Positions 15,909 to 24,898 of a DNA stretch of 64,000 nt are shown in pieces. The DNA is from Acidobacteriaceae bacterium. GTDB taxonomy: Bacteria > Acidobacteriota > Terriglobia > Terriglobales > Acidobacteriaceae. The stretch spans positions 62,001 through 126,000 of the forward strand of contig PLHW01000035.1 of NCBI GenBank assembly GCA_003139095.1, read 5' to 3'. A program made the position numbers and the translations under genes. The notes beneath the pieces are model-generated. The model was not told the DNA's origin, did not search any database, and saw only the letters and a program-made list of their open reading frames with translations. The stretch's first letter is position 1. Each line of letters starts with the position of its first letter.

Positions 15909-16901
15909 CTACTTGAAAAACACATCGCTGAAGTTGGACCCATGGATCTGGTTGTGACACATGGTGCAGGCCTGGTACTTCGCCGATTGATTGTGTACCG
16001 GCCCGCTGGGGCCGCCGGCCGTCAACTGGGTCGAGAAGGTGTGGCACTGGAGACAGAGCATGTTGACCGGCATCACTTTGAGCAGCCGTGGATTGGTGGA
16101 GCCGTGGGGGGTGTGGCAACTGGTGCAGCCCTCGGTCTTGACCGGCACATGCTCGTAGATGAAGGGCCCCTGTTTGTCGACGTGGCACTTGTAGCAAACC
16201 GCATCGCCGCTTGGCAGAGAGCGCACCTGACGGATCGTCGCCGTCCCATGCGGGTTGTGGCAGTCATTACATTGGACCATGCCTTCGTTGACTCGATGGT
16301 GATAAGGTTTGGCAAAATCTGCCTTGGCCGACGTGTGGCATCCATAGCACAACTGGGGCTGGTCCTGGACGAGCAAGAATTCCTTTTCCTTGGCGTGATG
16401 GGGAGAGTGGCAGTCGAGGCAGCCGACCTCGCTACTGGAGTGCGCGGATTCTGCAAAATGCGACTGCTGGTGACTTTCGCCGTGGCAGGTCAGACATCGA
16501 GCACTGGTTTCCTGTCGCGACTGCCCTTCGAATACAAAAATCTTGGTCTTGTCGCCGCCACCAGCAACGTGGTCGGCGCCGGGACCGTGGCAGCCCTCAC
16601 AGCCCTGGTGTGACGGGCCGCCTTGCTTATCTAATGTGGTCTTCCAGTGCGGCGTTTTCTCCCACTCGTTATAGATTTCCTCATGACAGGTCTTGCAGGT
16701 TTCGGCTCCCACGTATTTGGATGCGTCGGATGAAAGCGCACTGGCGGCGGGTGGGTGGGCGGGCGGAGTGTTCTTGTCGGCAACCTGCTGGCGAGCCTGG
16801 CCGGAAGCAATGGTGGCGACGAGTGTAAGAAGGCACACTACCGGGAACTGCAAACCTCGAGAGGCTCTGCAACTTCTTGCCACCAGGATTAGTTTTCGCA
16901 T
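15909..16901 (-). CDS. Decahaem c-type cytochrome, MtrA/DmsE-like
   Basis: 330 residues from ATG 16901, chosen for the AGGAGG ribosome site just upstream; an in-frame ATG at 16970 lacks one. Residues ~1-35 are a signal peptide. Ten CxxCH motifs follow in order: CKTCH, CEGCH, CLTCH, CLDCH, CYGCH, CNDCH, CYKCH, CTSCH, CLQCH, CTMCH. Count and size match the periplasmic MtrA/DmsE/PioA family that carries electrons from the inner membrane or periplasm through an MtrB barrel. The next gene is that barrel. No outer-surface MtrC-type cytochrome is seen nearby, so the electron donor or acceptor is unknown. Confidence 0.92.
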   Translation of the reverse strand: MRKLILVARSCRASRGLQFPVVCLLTLVATIASGQARQQVADKNTPPAHPPAASALSSDASKYVGAETCKTCHEEIYNEWEKTPHWKTTLDKQGGPSHQGCEGCHGPGADHVAGGGDKTKIFVFEGQSRQETSARCLTCHGESHQQSHFAESAHSSSEVGCLDCHSPHHAKEKEFLLVQDQPQLCYGCHTSAKADFAKPYHHRVNEGMVQCNDCHNPHGTATIRQVRSLPSGDAVCYKCHVDKQGPFIYEHVPVKTEGCTSCHTPHGSTNPRLLKVMPVNMLCLQCHTFSTQLTAGGPSGPVHNQSAKYQACTMCHNQIHGSNFSDVFFK

Positions 16902-17375
16902 GCCCCCTCCTCGACACGGGCCCATCAACATGACAAAAAGAGTTTGGCCGCTCACGTTGCGAAGTCGCACATGTTCATCTCACTACCACTCCCATTTCAT
17001 GAGTAAGCGATGTTAAGAGGACTGACAATGCAAAAACTGTTCAAGATTGCACACTTTCGACGATAAAAAATCAGACCTTTCAGGATGCTGCCAGGCCGCG
17101 AATGAGCTGTTTATTCCCCTGCACAAGTAGAGCGTAGCGAAGACCGCGCGGGTTTGCAGTGATTACTGAACTCGAAATTTGTGATAAATCCAGCCGGGGC
17201 AGCGCATAACTCGCCTGGCTTGTCTTCGCGGAAGACAACAAGCTCGTTCATTGGTAAGTAACGCTGCTGCGCCCGCCGGCGGCTCCACAGCCACGCTTCG
17301 TGGATGCTGATGGCTCGAATCCGGCAAGCCGAACGTGACGAGACAAATCCGGCGCCATTCCCGGATTGTCCAGAA
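16902..17375. other. Gene-free stretch upstream of the decahaem gene
   Basis: About 470 bases with no believable gene. It must hold the promoter of the cytochrome-barrel operon and the 3' end of the dinB-like gene. One inverted repeat, TTGTCTTC-GCG-GAAGACAA, lies near 17219-17238 without a T-run. Confidence 0.5.
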
Positions 17376-17894
17376 TTACTTCTTGGCAGTGGGTGGGGTC
17401 AGTCCGTTCAAGCGGAGATACATGGCGGCTTCGGCGTAGTGATCGGCCCAGTTGCTGGCGATGCCCAGAGCGAAGCGGGCGCGCGACATATCCTGGCCGC
17501 CGAATCCTTTGGTCATCTCGCCGAGTTTCGAATCGTCCATCCTGGAGATCGCGTCGCCGCAGAAATCGAACGAGGCCTTGAGAGCGGCGACGAGCTTGTC
17601 CTTCGGATCGGTGTCTTTCGCTTCGTCTACCTTGGGCGCCGGAACCGCGGCAGCGTTGCCGCATAGAACATAGTTGGCCTCAACCATGTGCGCCACAAGA
17701 TGGCCGAACGTCATCTGGTCGGCACTGGGTTTGTAGCTGAACTTGTCGGCGGGCATGGCTTCGACGGCCTCGATCGTATTCTTCTGGCGATTGGGAAGCA
17801 CCTCTTTGAGCGCGGTTGCAATCGGGTTCTTAACTTGCGCCGCCGCTGAGGCGACAAGCACGAGCAGAGCTACAACGAGGTGAGTCAATTTCAT
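17376..17894 (-). CDS. DinB-family protein with signal peptide
   Basis: 172 residues from ATG 17894 with GGAGG six bases upstream. Residues 1-19 are a signal peptide (L-V-V-A-L-L-V-L-V-A-S-A-A-A). The rest is a four-helix DinB/YfiT-like domain with metal-ligand-type histidines (F-G-H-L-V-A-H-M-V near residue 65 and N-W-A-D-H-Y near residue 150). DinB-like proteins are metal-dependent, and members acting on thiols such as bacillithiol are known; a secreted form is common in Acidobacteria. Substrate unknown. Confidence 0.8.
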   Translation of the reverse strand: MKLTHLVVALLVLVASAAAQVKNPIATALKEVLPNRQKNTIEAVEAMPADKFSYKPSADQMTFGHLVAHMVEANYVLCGNAAAVPAPKVDEAKDTDPKDKLVAALKASFDFCGDAISRMDDSKLGEMTKGFGGQDMSRARFALGIASNWADHYAEAAMYLRLNGLTPPTAKK

Positions 17895-18016
17895 AGCCAT
17901 CCTCCATGGTGCTGCAAGAATAACCCGCGCGAAGGCTATGGCGCTACTCGCAGACCCGGATACAACTTCTGGCGCGCGAAGGGTTCGAGCGGGCACAGGT
18001 GCGCTATCCTTAATGT

Positions 18017-18964
18017 ATGCACGCGCACGGCGCTCACGGGTATTCGCATGGTCCCGGACATTCGCATGGCCACGCGCACGCGACGAGCCGCGTGCTGCGA
18101 ATTTCACTCGGCGTAACCGCGGTGTACATTGCGCTGCTCGTGGTGGCGGGCATTCGCGCGCATTCGTTGGCGCTGCTGTCGGAAGCGGCGCACAATCTCT
18201 CCGATTTGCTGGCGTTGCTTCTGTCGCTGGTCGCGGTGTATTTGGAAGGACGTCCGCCGAGCGCGACGAAAACCTACGGCTATCGCCGGGCAGGAGTGCT
18301 TGCGGCGCTGGTCAACTCGGCCTCGTTGGTACTGGTTTCATTCCTGATCTTCTTCGAGGCATTCCGCCGCGTGCAACATCCGGAACATGTGCGCGCGGGA
18401 CTAATGATGTGGGTTGCAGCGGCGGGAGTCGTGATGAATGGCGCGATTGCACTGCTGTTGTGGCGCTCGGGAAACGATGTCAACGTGCGGAGCGCGGTGC
18501 TGCACGAGGTCGGAGACACGGTTTCGACGGCGGCAGTCATTTTCGGCGGTTGGGCGATTCTTTGGACGGGCCAATATTGGATCGACTCGGCGCTGTCGTT
18601 CGGGATCGGCGCGCTGATTTTGTGGTCGAGTTTTGGCATTCTGCGCGAGACTTTGAATATTCTGCTGGAGGGAACTCCGCGCGGAATGAACCTGGACGAG
18701 ATTGAACGCGCGGTGCGCGCGATTGCGGGAGTGAGCGATGTGCACGATCTGCATGTTTGGAGTATTGGATCGGAAAATCATGCGCTCTCGGCGCACGTGA
18801 AAATTTCCGACATGCAGACCTCGGAGAGCGATGCGATTCTGCGCGAGATCAACGAGAAACTGGGGCGCAGTTTTGGCATTCAGCATACGACGATTCAGCT
18901 TGAGCACGAGGTGTGCGAGACGGCTCATGCCTGCGTGATCGCGGTGCGGGAAGAGGGTCGTTAG
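18017..18964 (+). CDS. CDF-family divalent metal cation efflux transporter
   Basis: 315 residues. The N-terminus is His-rich (H-A-H-G-x-H-G, G-H-S-H-G-H-A-H), followed by six membrane helices carrying the CDF metal site (H-N-L-S-D in helix 2 and a matching H-E-V-G-D in helix 5) and a cytoplasmic C-terminal domain (V-H-D-L-H-V-W-S). It exports Zn or related divalent ions in exchange for protons. It is divergent from the dinB-like gene. A TATCCT box ends six bases before the ATG, so the transcript may be leaderless. Confidence 0.92.
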   Translation: MHAHGAHGYSHGPGHSHGHAHATSRVLRISLGVTAVYIALLVVAGIRAHSLALLSEAAHNLSDLLALLLSLVAVYLEGRPPSATKTYGYRRAGVLAALVNSASLVLVSFLIFFEAFRRVQHPEHVRAGLMMWVAAAGVVMNGAIALLLWRSGNDVNVRSAVLHEVGDTVSTAAVIFGGWAILWTGQYWIDSALSFGIGALILWSSFGILRETLNILLEGTPRGMNLDEIERAVRAIAGVSDVHDLHVWSIGSENHALSAHVKISDMQTSESDAILREINEKLGRSFGIQHTTIQLEHEVCETAHACVIAVREEGR

Positions 18965-19238
18965 CGTTGGTCGTTCGGTCCTCGTCTTCGGGGCCCCGGC
19001 ACTGTAACCCTTGACGGCTCGCCTCCACGGAGGGAGAATTGCGCCGAGTTCTGACTGACTCCTTTTTGCATCTGGTTTGTATCTGGCCACCGCCCCTTTT
19101 CAAACAGGAAGGAGTCGGTGCGACGGCGCGTGCGACGGCCTTTGGGGCGTGCCTCGTACGAAGGTAGCCCGGGCCCAGCAACGCAATACCGACCGAACGG
19201 GGAATCAGGGGAAAGACAAATCAATTAAGGAGGGGACT

Positions 19239-20528
19239 ATGCATTCGCCAAGGACAAGCGGCGGAACGGGAGGCCGTTGGAACGTTTTGGAAGCGGGGCC
19301 GAGATTCGGCTCGACGAAACTGGCTGCGGCGCGCGGCGCGTTGGCGTTGGCGACGCTGTCGGCACTGCTACTGATTACTCCTACACGGGCGGGTGCCCAA
19401 ACCGAAACCGTGCTCTACAGTTTTTGCGCGCAATCGGGGTGCACGGACGGCAACCACCCTGAGGCGCGCCTGGTGCTGGACCCGAGCGGGAATCTATATG
19501 GGACGACCGACGTGGGCGGCGCGAACGCGTTGGGCACGGTGTTTGAGGTGAGCGCGAGCGGGAGCGAGACCGTGCTCTACAGCTTTTGCTCCCTGCCGGA
19601 TTGTGACGATGGCGACCACCCGAGAGCCGGGCTGATCCTGGACGCGGAGGGGAACCTGTACGGGGGGATCTACGATGGCGGCACCCACGATGGGGGCATA
19701 GTGGCTGAGTTCAGCCCGACTGGCGCCGAAACCGTGCTCTATGACTTTTGCAGCAAGCCGGCTTGCCGGGACGGGTACTATCCCCACTCCGACCTGGTGA
19801 TGGACAAGAACGGCAACCTTTACGGCACGACGCAATATCGTGGCGCGTACACAGGGGGCAATGTGTATGAGGTGAGCTCGAACGGAACTGAAAGCGTGCT
19901 CTACGGCTTTTGCCAGCAATCGGGCTGCACAGATGGCAACGCTCCGAAAGCGGGCCTCGTCCTGGACGGGAACGGCAACCTTTACGGCACGACATACAAG
20001 GGTGGCGCGAACGGAGAGGGCGTGGTGTACGAAGTCAGCCCGAGCGGGATCGAAACCGTGCTGTACAGCTTTTGCGCGCAAACGGGATGCAAGGACGGCT
20101 CCAACCCTGAAGCGGACCTGGTGCTGGATACTGAGGGGAACCTTTACGGCACGACCTACAAGGGCGGCGCGCACGGAAAGGGGACGGTGTTTGAAGTGAG
20201 CGCGAGCGGGATCGAGACCGTGCTGTACAGTTTTTGCGCGCAAGCGGGATGCAAGGACGGCTCCAGCCCGGAAGCAGGCCTGGTACTGGATGCGAAGGGC
20301 AACCTCTACGGCACGACCTACTCTGGCGGCGGCCCGAAGAAGAGGGGCACGGTATTTGAGGTAAGCCCGAGCGGAACCGAGACCGTGCTCCACAGCTTCA
20401 ACGCAAAAGGGACGGACGGCTACAATCCTTCCGCGAGCCTGGTGATGGACGCAAAGGGAAACCTGTACGGCACGACGTACGCAGGCGGCGCGCACGGAGG
20501 GGGCACGGTGTTTGAAGTGACTCCGTAG
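19239..20528 (+). CDS. Secreted GloVer tandem-repeat protein
   Basis: 429 residues from ATG 19239 with an AAGGAGGGG ribosome site. A signal region (about residues 25-55, ending A-G-A-Q) precedes about eight ~54-residue repeats, each with G-N-L-Y-G-T-T, G-G-x-x-G-x-G-T-V-F-E-V and E-T-V-L-Y-S-F-C motifs. This is the GloVer repeat family, abundant in Acidobacteria and predicted to form beta-propeller-like surface or secreted proteins. Many repeats hold a conserved Cys pair (S-F-C-x-x-x-G-C). Function unknown. The DNA repeats are recognisable at ~160-bp period. Confidence 0.88.
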   Translation: MHSPRTSGGTGGRWNVLEAGPRFGSTKLAAARGALALATLSALLLITPTRAGAQTETVLYSFCAQSGCTDGNHPEARLVLDPSGNLYGTTDVGGANALGTVFEVSASGSETVLYSFCSLPDCDDGDHPRAGLILDAEGNLYGGIYDGGTHDGGIVAEFSPTGAETVLYDFCSKPACRDGYYPHSDLVMDKNGNLYGTTQYRGAYTGGNVYEVSSNGTESVLYGFCQQSGCTDGNAPKAGLVLDGNGNLYGTTYKGGANGEGVVYEVSPSGIETVLYSFCAQTGCKDGSNPEADLVLDTEGNLYGTTYKGGAHGKGTVFEVSASGIETVLYSFCAQAGCKDGSSPEAGLVLDAKGNLYGTTYSGGGPKKRGTVFEVSPSGTETVLHSFNAKGTDGYNPSASLVMDAKGNLYGTTYAGGAHGGGTVFEVTP

Positions 20529-20733
20529 GAGAGGTTTGACGCGCAACGGGCGGAGGGCGGATTGCAGAAAGGAATCGCGGAGGGCGGGGGCTCGGGCTGT
20601 CTGAAAAGCGAGCTGAACTGGCTAATTCGCTGAAGGGGCGATAGATAGCGGGCGGCGATTGGGGTTGGTGGGCGGGGCTTCTGTGGTACCCTAATCGGAG
20701 GAGTCGTCCCACCCCGAAGGGCATCAAATATCT

Positions 20734-21738
20734 ATGCGACGTTGGCGGCTATTTTTGCGGTTTTTGGCGATGGTGCAACTGCTCCCGGCACTGGAGAGCG
20801 GGGAGGAGACCACGCTGGTGGGGGGACAGGCGGTGCTGGAGGGCGTGATGATGCGCTCGCCGCACGCGTGGGGGATCGCCGTACGCAAGCCGTCGGGCGA
20901 AATTGTGAAGCATAGCGAGCCGCTGGAGCGGCCGTCGGAGAAGCACAAGTGGATGGGCTGGCCGGTGATTCGCGGGGTGATAACGCTGGGGCATGCGATG
21001 AAGCTGGGATTCCGGGCGCTGAAATTTTCGGCGAATGCGGTGCTGGAAGAGATTTCGGTGGGTGAGCCGGGCGGGAAAGAGCCGGGCAAGAAGATGGAAA
21101 TTACGGGATGGATGGCGACGCTGAACATGATTTTTTCCATCCTGTTTTTTATCTTCATGTATAAGTACCTGCCGCTACTGGCGACGACGGAGCTGAAGCG
21201 GGTGAACCCGATTTTTGGCGAGCAATTTTTGTTTAACTTCGTGGATGGGGTGATCCGGATCGCGATGTTCCTGCTGTTTGTGTGGGGGGTTTCGCTGTGG
21301 AAGGACATCCGGCGGGTGTACGAGTATCACGGGGCGGAGCACAAGACGGTATTTGCGTTTGAGAATGGCGATCCGCTGGAGACAGCGGCGGTGCAGAAGT
21401 ATTCGACGTACCATCCGCGGTGCGGGACAAGCTTTCTGATGACGGTGATGATCATTTCGATGGTCGTCTATATGTTCATTCCGGTGACGACGTTCTGGGC
21501 GAGGTTTGCGGAGCGGATTGCGCTGCTGCCGGTGATTGCGGGAGTTTCGTACGAAATTATTCGCTTTGCCGCCAAGAACCGGAGTTCGCTGTTTGCGGTG
21601 ATGACGGCGCCGGGGCTGTGGCTACAACGCATCACGACCAAAGCTCCCGATGACCGCGAAGTGGAATGCGCGATTGTGGCACTGGATGAGGCGATGGCAC
21701 TGGAGAAGCAGCATGGCGGTGAGTTGGTGATTGCGTAG
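20734..21738 (+). CDS. YqhQ-like DUF1385 membrane protein
   Basis: 334 residues with the hallmark G-G-Q-A-V-L-E-G-V-M-M-R-S-P near residue 30 and the Y-H-G-A-E-H-K motif followed by H-P-R-C-G-T-S-F, which contain conserved His, Glu and Cys residues. About four membrane helices are predicted. Members are found next to prfA and prmC in many bacteria, as here, but the biochemical role is unresolved. The start lacks an obvious ribosome site; an alternative start a few residues in is possible. Confidence 0.85.
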   Translation: MRRWRLFLRFLAMVQLLPALESGEETTLVGGQAVLEGVMMRSPHAWGIAVRKPSGEIVKHSEPLERPSEKHKWMGWPVIRGVITLGHAMKLGFRALKFSANAVLEEISVGEPGGKEPGKKMEITGWMATLNMIFSILFFIFMYKYLPLLATTELKRVNPIFGEQFLFNFVDGVIRIAMFLLFVWGVSLWKDIRRVYEYHGAEHKTVFAFENGDPLETAAVQKYSTYHPRCGTSFLMTVMIISMVVYMFIPVTTFWARFAERIALLPVIAGVSYEIIRFAAKNRSSLFAVMTAPGLWLQRITTKAPDDREVECAIVALDEAMALEKQHGGELVIA

Positions 21739-21741
21739 CGG

Positions 21742-21771
21742 GTCGTTCGTCGTTGGTCGTTAGTCGTTCGG
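21742..21771 (+). repeat. Left 30-bp inverted repeat flanking the four-helix-bundle gene
   Basis: Built of GTCGTT units; it matches the reverse complement of 22260-22289 at 28 of 30 positions. It starts just after the yqhQ stop codon. Confidence 0.85.
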
Positions 21772-21893
21772 GACTCGCATTGGCTCTCTGCGGTGCCCAA
21801 TCCTTCCAATCTTGGAAATATCACAATTTGAATGTTCACTGGTCCTTGGGGGGCTTGGAATCAACGCGTAGCTTTAGGGCGGAGGTATTTGCA

Positions 21894-22271
21894 ATGCCAG
21901 CGCCTTCAACCTTTCGAGATCTTCGAGTGTGGCAAGACGCGATGACGTTGACCGAGGAAATTTACCGCGCGACTGCCGAGTTTCCCAAGCACGAACTATA
22001 TGGTCTCACTTCGCAAATGCGACGGGCGGCGGTCTCAGTCCCCAGCAACATTGCCGAGGGGAAAGGACGGCACTCGGCGCCCGATTTTGTGCGCTTTCTC
22101 TTTCACGCCCGAGGGTCTTTATTGGAGCTGCAAACGCAGGTTCTACTTGCTGGGCGGTTACAATACTTGTCGGAAGAGAAGTGCGTGGGACTTGGGGAGT
22201 GTAGCGATGGCGTCGGCCGCGGGTTAAACGCGCTGATCAACCGGTTCAACGCGGGAAGGCCGAACGACTGA
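21894..22271 (+). CDS. Four-helix-bundle protein of the S23/IVS-encoded family
   Basis: 125 residues from ATG 21894 with GGAGG upstream. The F-R-D-L-x-V-W-Q-D-A-M start, the [19 protein letters not shown] motif (residues 40-58) and the following F-L-x-x-A-R-G-S-L-x-E-L are diagnostic. Relatives are encoded in intervening sequences of 23S rRNA and, as here, as stand-alone genes; a pentameric RNA- or DNA-binding role is suspected. It is unusual in being bracketed by 30-bp inverted repeats, the right one covering its own stop codon and reaching the prfA start. Confidence 0.9.
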   Translation: MPAPSTFRDLRVWQDAMTLTEEIYRATAEFPKHELYGLTSQMRRAAVSVPSNIAEGKGRHSAPDFVRFLFHARGSLLELQTQVLLAGRLQYLSEEKCVGLGECSDGVGRGLNALINRFNAGRPND

Positions 22272-22289
22272 CGACCAACGACTAACGAC
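22260..22289 (-). repeat. Right 30-bp inverted repeat flanking the four-helix-bundle gene
   Basis: Reverse-complement partner of 21742-21771 (28 of 30). It includes the TGA stop of the bundle gene (22269-22271) and ends one base before the prfA ATG, so prfA has no visible Shine-Dalgarno. Confidence 0.85.
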
Positions 22290-22290
22290 A

Positions 22291-23370
22291 ATGTTTGAAC
22301 GACTGGACCAAATCGAAGCGCGGTATGAGGAGCTGACGAACGCGCTGGCGTCGCCGGAGATCACGAATGACTCGGCGAAATACCAGAAGAGTGCCAAGGC
22401 GCACAGCGAACTTGTGCCGGTGGTGGAGAAGTATCGCGAATTTAAAGACCTGAGGCGAGGGATTGCGGAGAGCAAAGGCTTGTTGGCCGAAGAGACCGAC
22501 GCCGAGATGCGGGCGTACGCGGAAGAGGAACTGGCGAAGCTGGAAGGGCGCGTGGTCGGCGTGGAAGAAGAGTTGAAGGTGCTGCTGCTACCGAAGGATC
22601 CGAATGACGAGAAGAACGTGATCCTGGAAATCCGCGCGGGCACCGGGGGAGACGAGGCGACATTATTTGCGGCGGAAGTTTTCCGGATGTATAACCGCTA
22701 CGCCGAGAGCCAAAAGTGGAAGGTGGAAGTGCTTTCGACGTCGGAGTCGTCGGCGGGCGGGCTGAAGGAAGTGATTGCGATGATTGAAGGCGAGCGGGTG
22801 TTCTCGCGGCTGAAGTACGAGAGCGGCGTACACCGCGTGCAGCGCGTGCCGGAGACGGAGCAGCAGGGGCGGGTGCATACGTCGGCGATTACGGTGGCGG
22901 TGCTGCCGGAAGCGGAAGACGTGGACGTGAAGATTGAGGCGAAAGATTTGCGGATCGATACGTTCTGCTCGTCGGGGCCGGGCGGGCAGTCGGTGAATAC
23001 GACGTATTCGGCGGTGCGCATCACGCACATTCCAACGAATACGGTGGTGAGCTGCCAGGACGAGAAGTCGCAGATCAAGAACCGCGAAAAGGGCATGCGT
23101 GTGCTGCGGTCGAGGCTGTACGAACTGGAAATGCAGAAGCAGCAGGATGCGCTGGCGAAAGAGCGCAAGCAGATGGTGGGGTCGGGGGATCGATCGGAGA
23201 AGATTCGGACGTACAATTTTCCGCAGAACAGGCTGACGGACCATCGCATCGGATTTACGATTCATCAACTGGAGCAGGTGATGGATGGGAAGCTGCAACC
23301 GCTGATTGACGCGCTGATTACGCATTATCAGGCGGAGAAACTGAAGCACGAGACGGCGGGAGTGGCGTGA
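22291..23370 (+). CDS. prfA: Peptide chain release factor 1
   Basis: 359 residues, normal RF1 length. The catalytic GGQ is at 231-233 within [10 protein letters not shown]. The stop-codon-reading P-x-T motif is P-E-T at 187-189. The coiled N-terminal domain is intact. RF1 ends translation at UAA and UAG, and its GGQ glutamine is methylated by PrmC, encoded 1.5 kb downstream. The start follows the right inverted repeat directly, so initiation may depend on coupling with the upstream gene. Confidence 0.98.
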   Translation: MFERLDQIEARYEELTNALASPEITNDSAKYQKSAKAHSELVPVVEKYREFKDLRRGIAESKGLLAEETDAEMRAYAEEELAKLEGRVVGVEEELKVLLLPKDPNDEKNVILEIRAGTGGDEATLFAAEVFRMYNRYAESQKWKVEVLSTSESSAGGLKEVIAMIEGERVFSRLKYESGVHRVQRVPETEQQGRVHTSAITVAVLPEAEDVDVKIEAKDLRIDTFCSSGPGGQSVNTTYSAVRITHIPTNTVVSCQDEKSQIKNREKGMRVLRSRLYELEMQKQQDALAKERKQMVGSGDRSEKIRTYNFPQNRLTDHRIGFTIHQLEQVMDGKLQPLIDALITHYQAEKLKHETAGVA

Positions 23371-23406
23371 GGGGAGTCAGAAGTTAGAAGGTAGAAGTGG
23401 TCGGCG

Positions 23407-23428
23407 GTCGTTAGTCGTTGGTCGTTCG
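23407..23428 (+). repeat. GTCGTT-type dispersed repeat after prfA
   Basis: GTCGTTAGTCGTTGGTCGTT lies in the gap between prfA and the next gene. It is the same family as the inverted repeats around the four-helix-bundle gene and as copies at 18958-18982, 48011-48105 and 58735-58790. Confidence 0.7.
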
Positions 23429-23448
23429 CGAGACCATAGAGAACTGCG

Positions 23449-24096
23449 ATGGATCGGCTATCGCTAGCGCTGCTGTGCGGTTCAGGTTTGTCCGCCCTCG
23501 ATGCGATCTTGCTCGGAGGTCCCGCTTGGGTCGCCCTGCCGGCCTCGTTCCTATTATTTCCCGGTGGATTTTTTGTTGAGATTCTTCTGCACTCGGATTC
23601 GCCGTTTGCCATCATCGCGGGAAACGCCTTAATTTACTCGGGACTGGTCTACGTCTTCCTTCTCTTGCGGCGTGATCTCAGCGCGCGTTTTCTGCGGCTT
23701 GCGTCAATCTCCATGATCTTTCCAGCCGCCCTGTTTATAGCCCTAGCCTCGACGCCCAAGTTCGATGCGCTGTTTCCGAGGGGATTGGTGGAACTGACGC
23801 GACAGGAGAACGACCTGCGAAGCGACTTTCCTGACAACATGGAGATAGGGCAAGCGCGCGCCGCGCTCAAGGCGAGGAACATCCAGTTCTTCGAGAGTGC
23901 ACCATCGGTTGGCCGTGTTGCGCAGCGCGAAGGTATGGACATGCGAGCGGCGTCCGGCGACCATCTCATTTACAGCCGGTTCCCAAGCACTGCGAGCCAG
24001 TTTCCCTGCGGCTTTGACATGGAGGTTTATCTGCTATTCGATGCTTCCGCCAAGCTAAAGCAGAGCTATGTCCGGCGCTTCAGGATCTGCCCGTAA
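23449..24096 (+). CDS. Hypothetical membrane-anchored protein
   Basis: 215 residues. The first ~105 residues contain three to four hydrophobic helices (V-A-L-P-A-S-F-L-L-F-P-G-G-F-F-V-E-I-L-L and similar), followed by a ~110-residue soluble domain with an alpha-beta pattern (A-R-A-A-L-K-A-R-N-I-Q-F-F). No named family. It separates prfA from prmC together with the VapBC-like pair, suggesting later insertion into an ancestral prfA-prmC arrangement. Confidence 0.65.
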   Translation: MDRLSLALLCGSGLSALDAILLGGPAWVALPASFLLFPGGFFVEILLHSDSPFAIIAGNALIYSGLVYVFLLLRRDLSARFLRLASISMIFPAALFIALASTPKFDALFPRGLVELTRQENDLRSDFPDNMEIGQARAALKARNIQFFESAPSVGRVAQREGMDMRAASGDHLIYSRFPSTASQFPCGFDMEVYLLFDASAKLKQSYVRRFRICP

Positions 24097-24125
24097 CTTG
24101 AGTCCGTGCCGGGGGCAGATCGCTA

Positions 24126-24149
24126 TGCTATAATGGCGCCATCATGATG
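24126..24149 (+). promoter_or_regulatory. Extended -10 promoter and palindrome at the vapB start
   Basis: TGCTATAAT at 24126-24134 is an extended -10 element. CATCATGATG at 24140-24149 is a perfect palindrome over the start codon and is a plausible operator for the ribbon-helix-helix antitoxin. The expected transcription start is within a few bases of the ATG. Confidence 0.55.
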
Positions 24150-24419
24150 TCACGTACGCAAATTACGCTCGAGGGACAGGCGCACCGGCGGGCTCGCCAG
24201 CGCGCCAGTGAACTCGGGGTTTCTCTGGCTGAGTACATGCGCCGACTGGTGGCGCGCGATCTTGCAGAGCCGCAGGCCAAAGGGGATGTGGCTTGCATAT
24301 TCGACTTGGGAATCTCGGGTGGTTCTGACGTTGCGAAAAACAAGGATGCGATGATCGCTGACGCATTCCAGGGATCGCGCGAGAAGTCAGGGCGGCGCGT
24401 GGGTCGTTCCCCCAGATGA
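24144..24419 (+). CDS. Ribbon-helix-helix antitoxin (VapB-like)
   Basis: 91 residues. The N-terminal R-T-Q-I-T-L-E-G-Q-A-H-R-R-A-R-Q-R-A-S-E region, then L-G-V-S-L-A-E-Y-M-R-R-L-V, is the beta-strand plus two-helix pattern of MetJ/Arc-type repressors. The polar C-terminal half would wrap the toxin. It overlaps the PIN-domain gene by 4 bp. Together they form a type II toxin-antitoxin operon, expected to repress itself. Confidence 0.8.
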   Translation: MMSRTQITLEGQAHRRARQRASELGVSLAEYMRRLVARDLAEPQAKGDVACIFDLGISGGSDVAKNKDAMIADAFQGSREKSGRRVGRSPR

Positions 24420-24829
24420 GTCTTTTCGTCGACACGTCGGTGTGGTACGCCGCGGCCGATTCTTCCGACTTGAACAACCATCGAAGTAAAGACATCCTGG
24501 CAGGCGGCGAACGGCTAGTGACGACGGACCACGTGCTGTTGGAAACTTGGACCCTTCTGCGCTGGCGGATCCATCGGCGCGCTGCCGAGAGATTTTGGGA
24601 AGGGCTCCGGAATGGCACTGCATCGGTCGCACCGGTCGGTACGGCGGACCTCGAAGCTGCCTGGCAAATTGGACTCGCCTTCCGCGACCAAGACTTTTCT
24701 TTGGTTGACCGGACAAGTTTCGCGGTAATGCAGCGTCTCGGGATTGATCGCGCTGCGTCGTTTGACGATGACTTCGCGGTTTTTCGGTTTGGTCCGAAAC
24801 GGCGGCATGCGTTTGTCATCGTTAGTTGA
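24416..24829 (+). CDS. PIN-domain ribonuclease toxin (VapC-like)
   Basis: 137 residues. Acidic PIN active-site residues are visible: Asp6 (F-V-D-T-S), Glu43 (L-L-E-T-W), Asp98 (S-L-V-D-R-T-S) and the D-D-D cluster at 117-119. VapC toxins cut tRNA or rRNA in a Mg-dependent way and are held by their antitoxin, here the overlapping upstream gene. The active site looks intact, so the toxin is probably functional. Confidence 0.88.
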   Translation: MSLFVDTSVWYAAADSSDLNNHRSKDILAGGERLVTTDHVLLETWTLLRWRIHRRAAERFWEGLRNGTASVAPVGTADLEAAWQIGLAFRDQDFSLVDRTSFAVMQRLGIDRAASFDDDFAVFRFGPKRRHAFVIVS

Positions 24830-24898
24830 GGCCGGTCCGGCCCAAAAATCTTGTTCACATTCTCCCTGCTTGTCTCGTGTCCGTGGTGAAATAAGAGC

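Noticed and set aside
17219-17238. Inverted repeat as a terminator of the dinB-like gene
   Set aside because: No T-run and it lies inside the cytochrome leader; kept only as a note.
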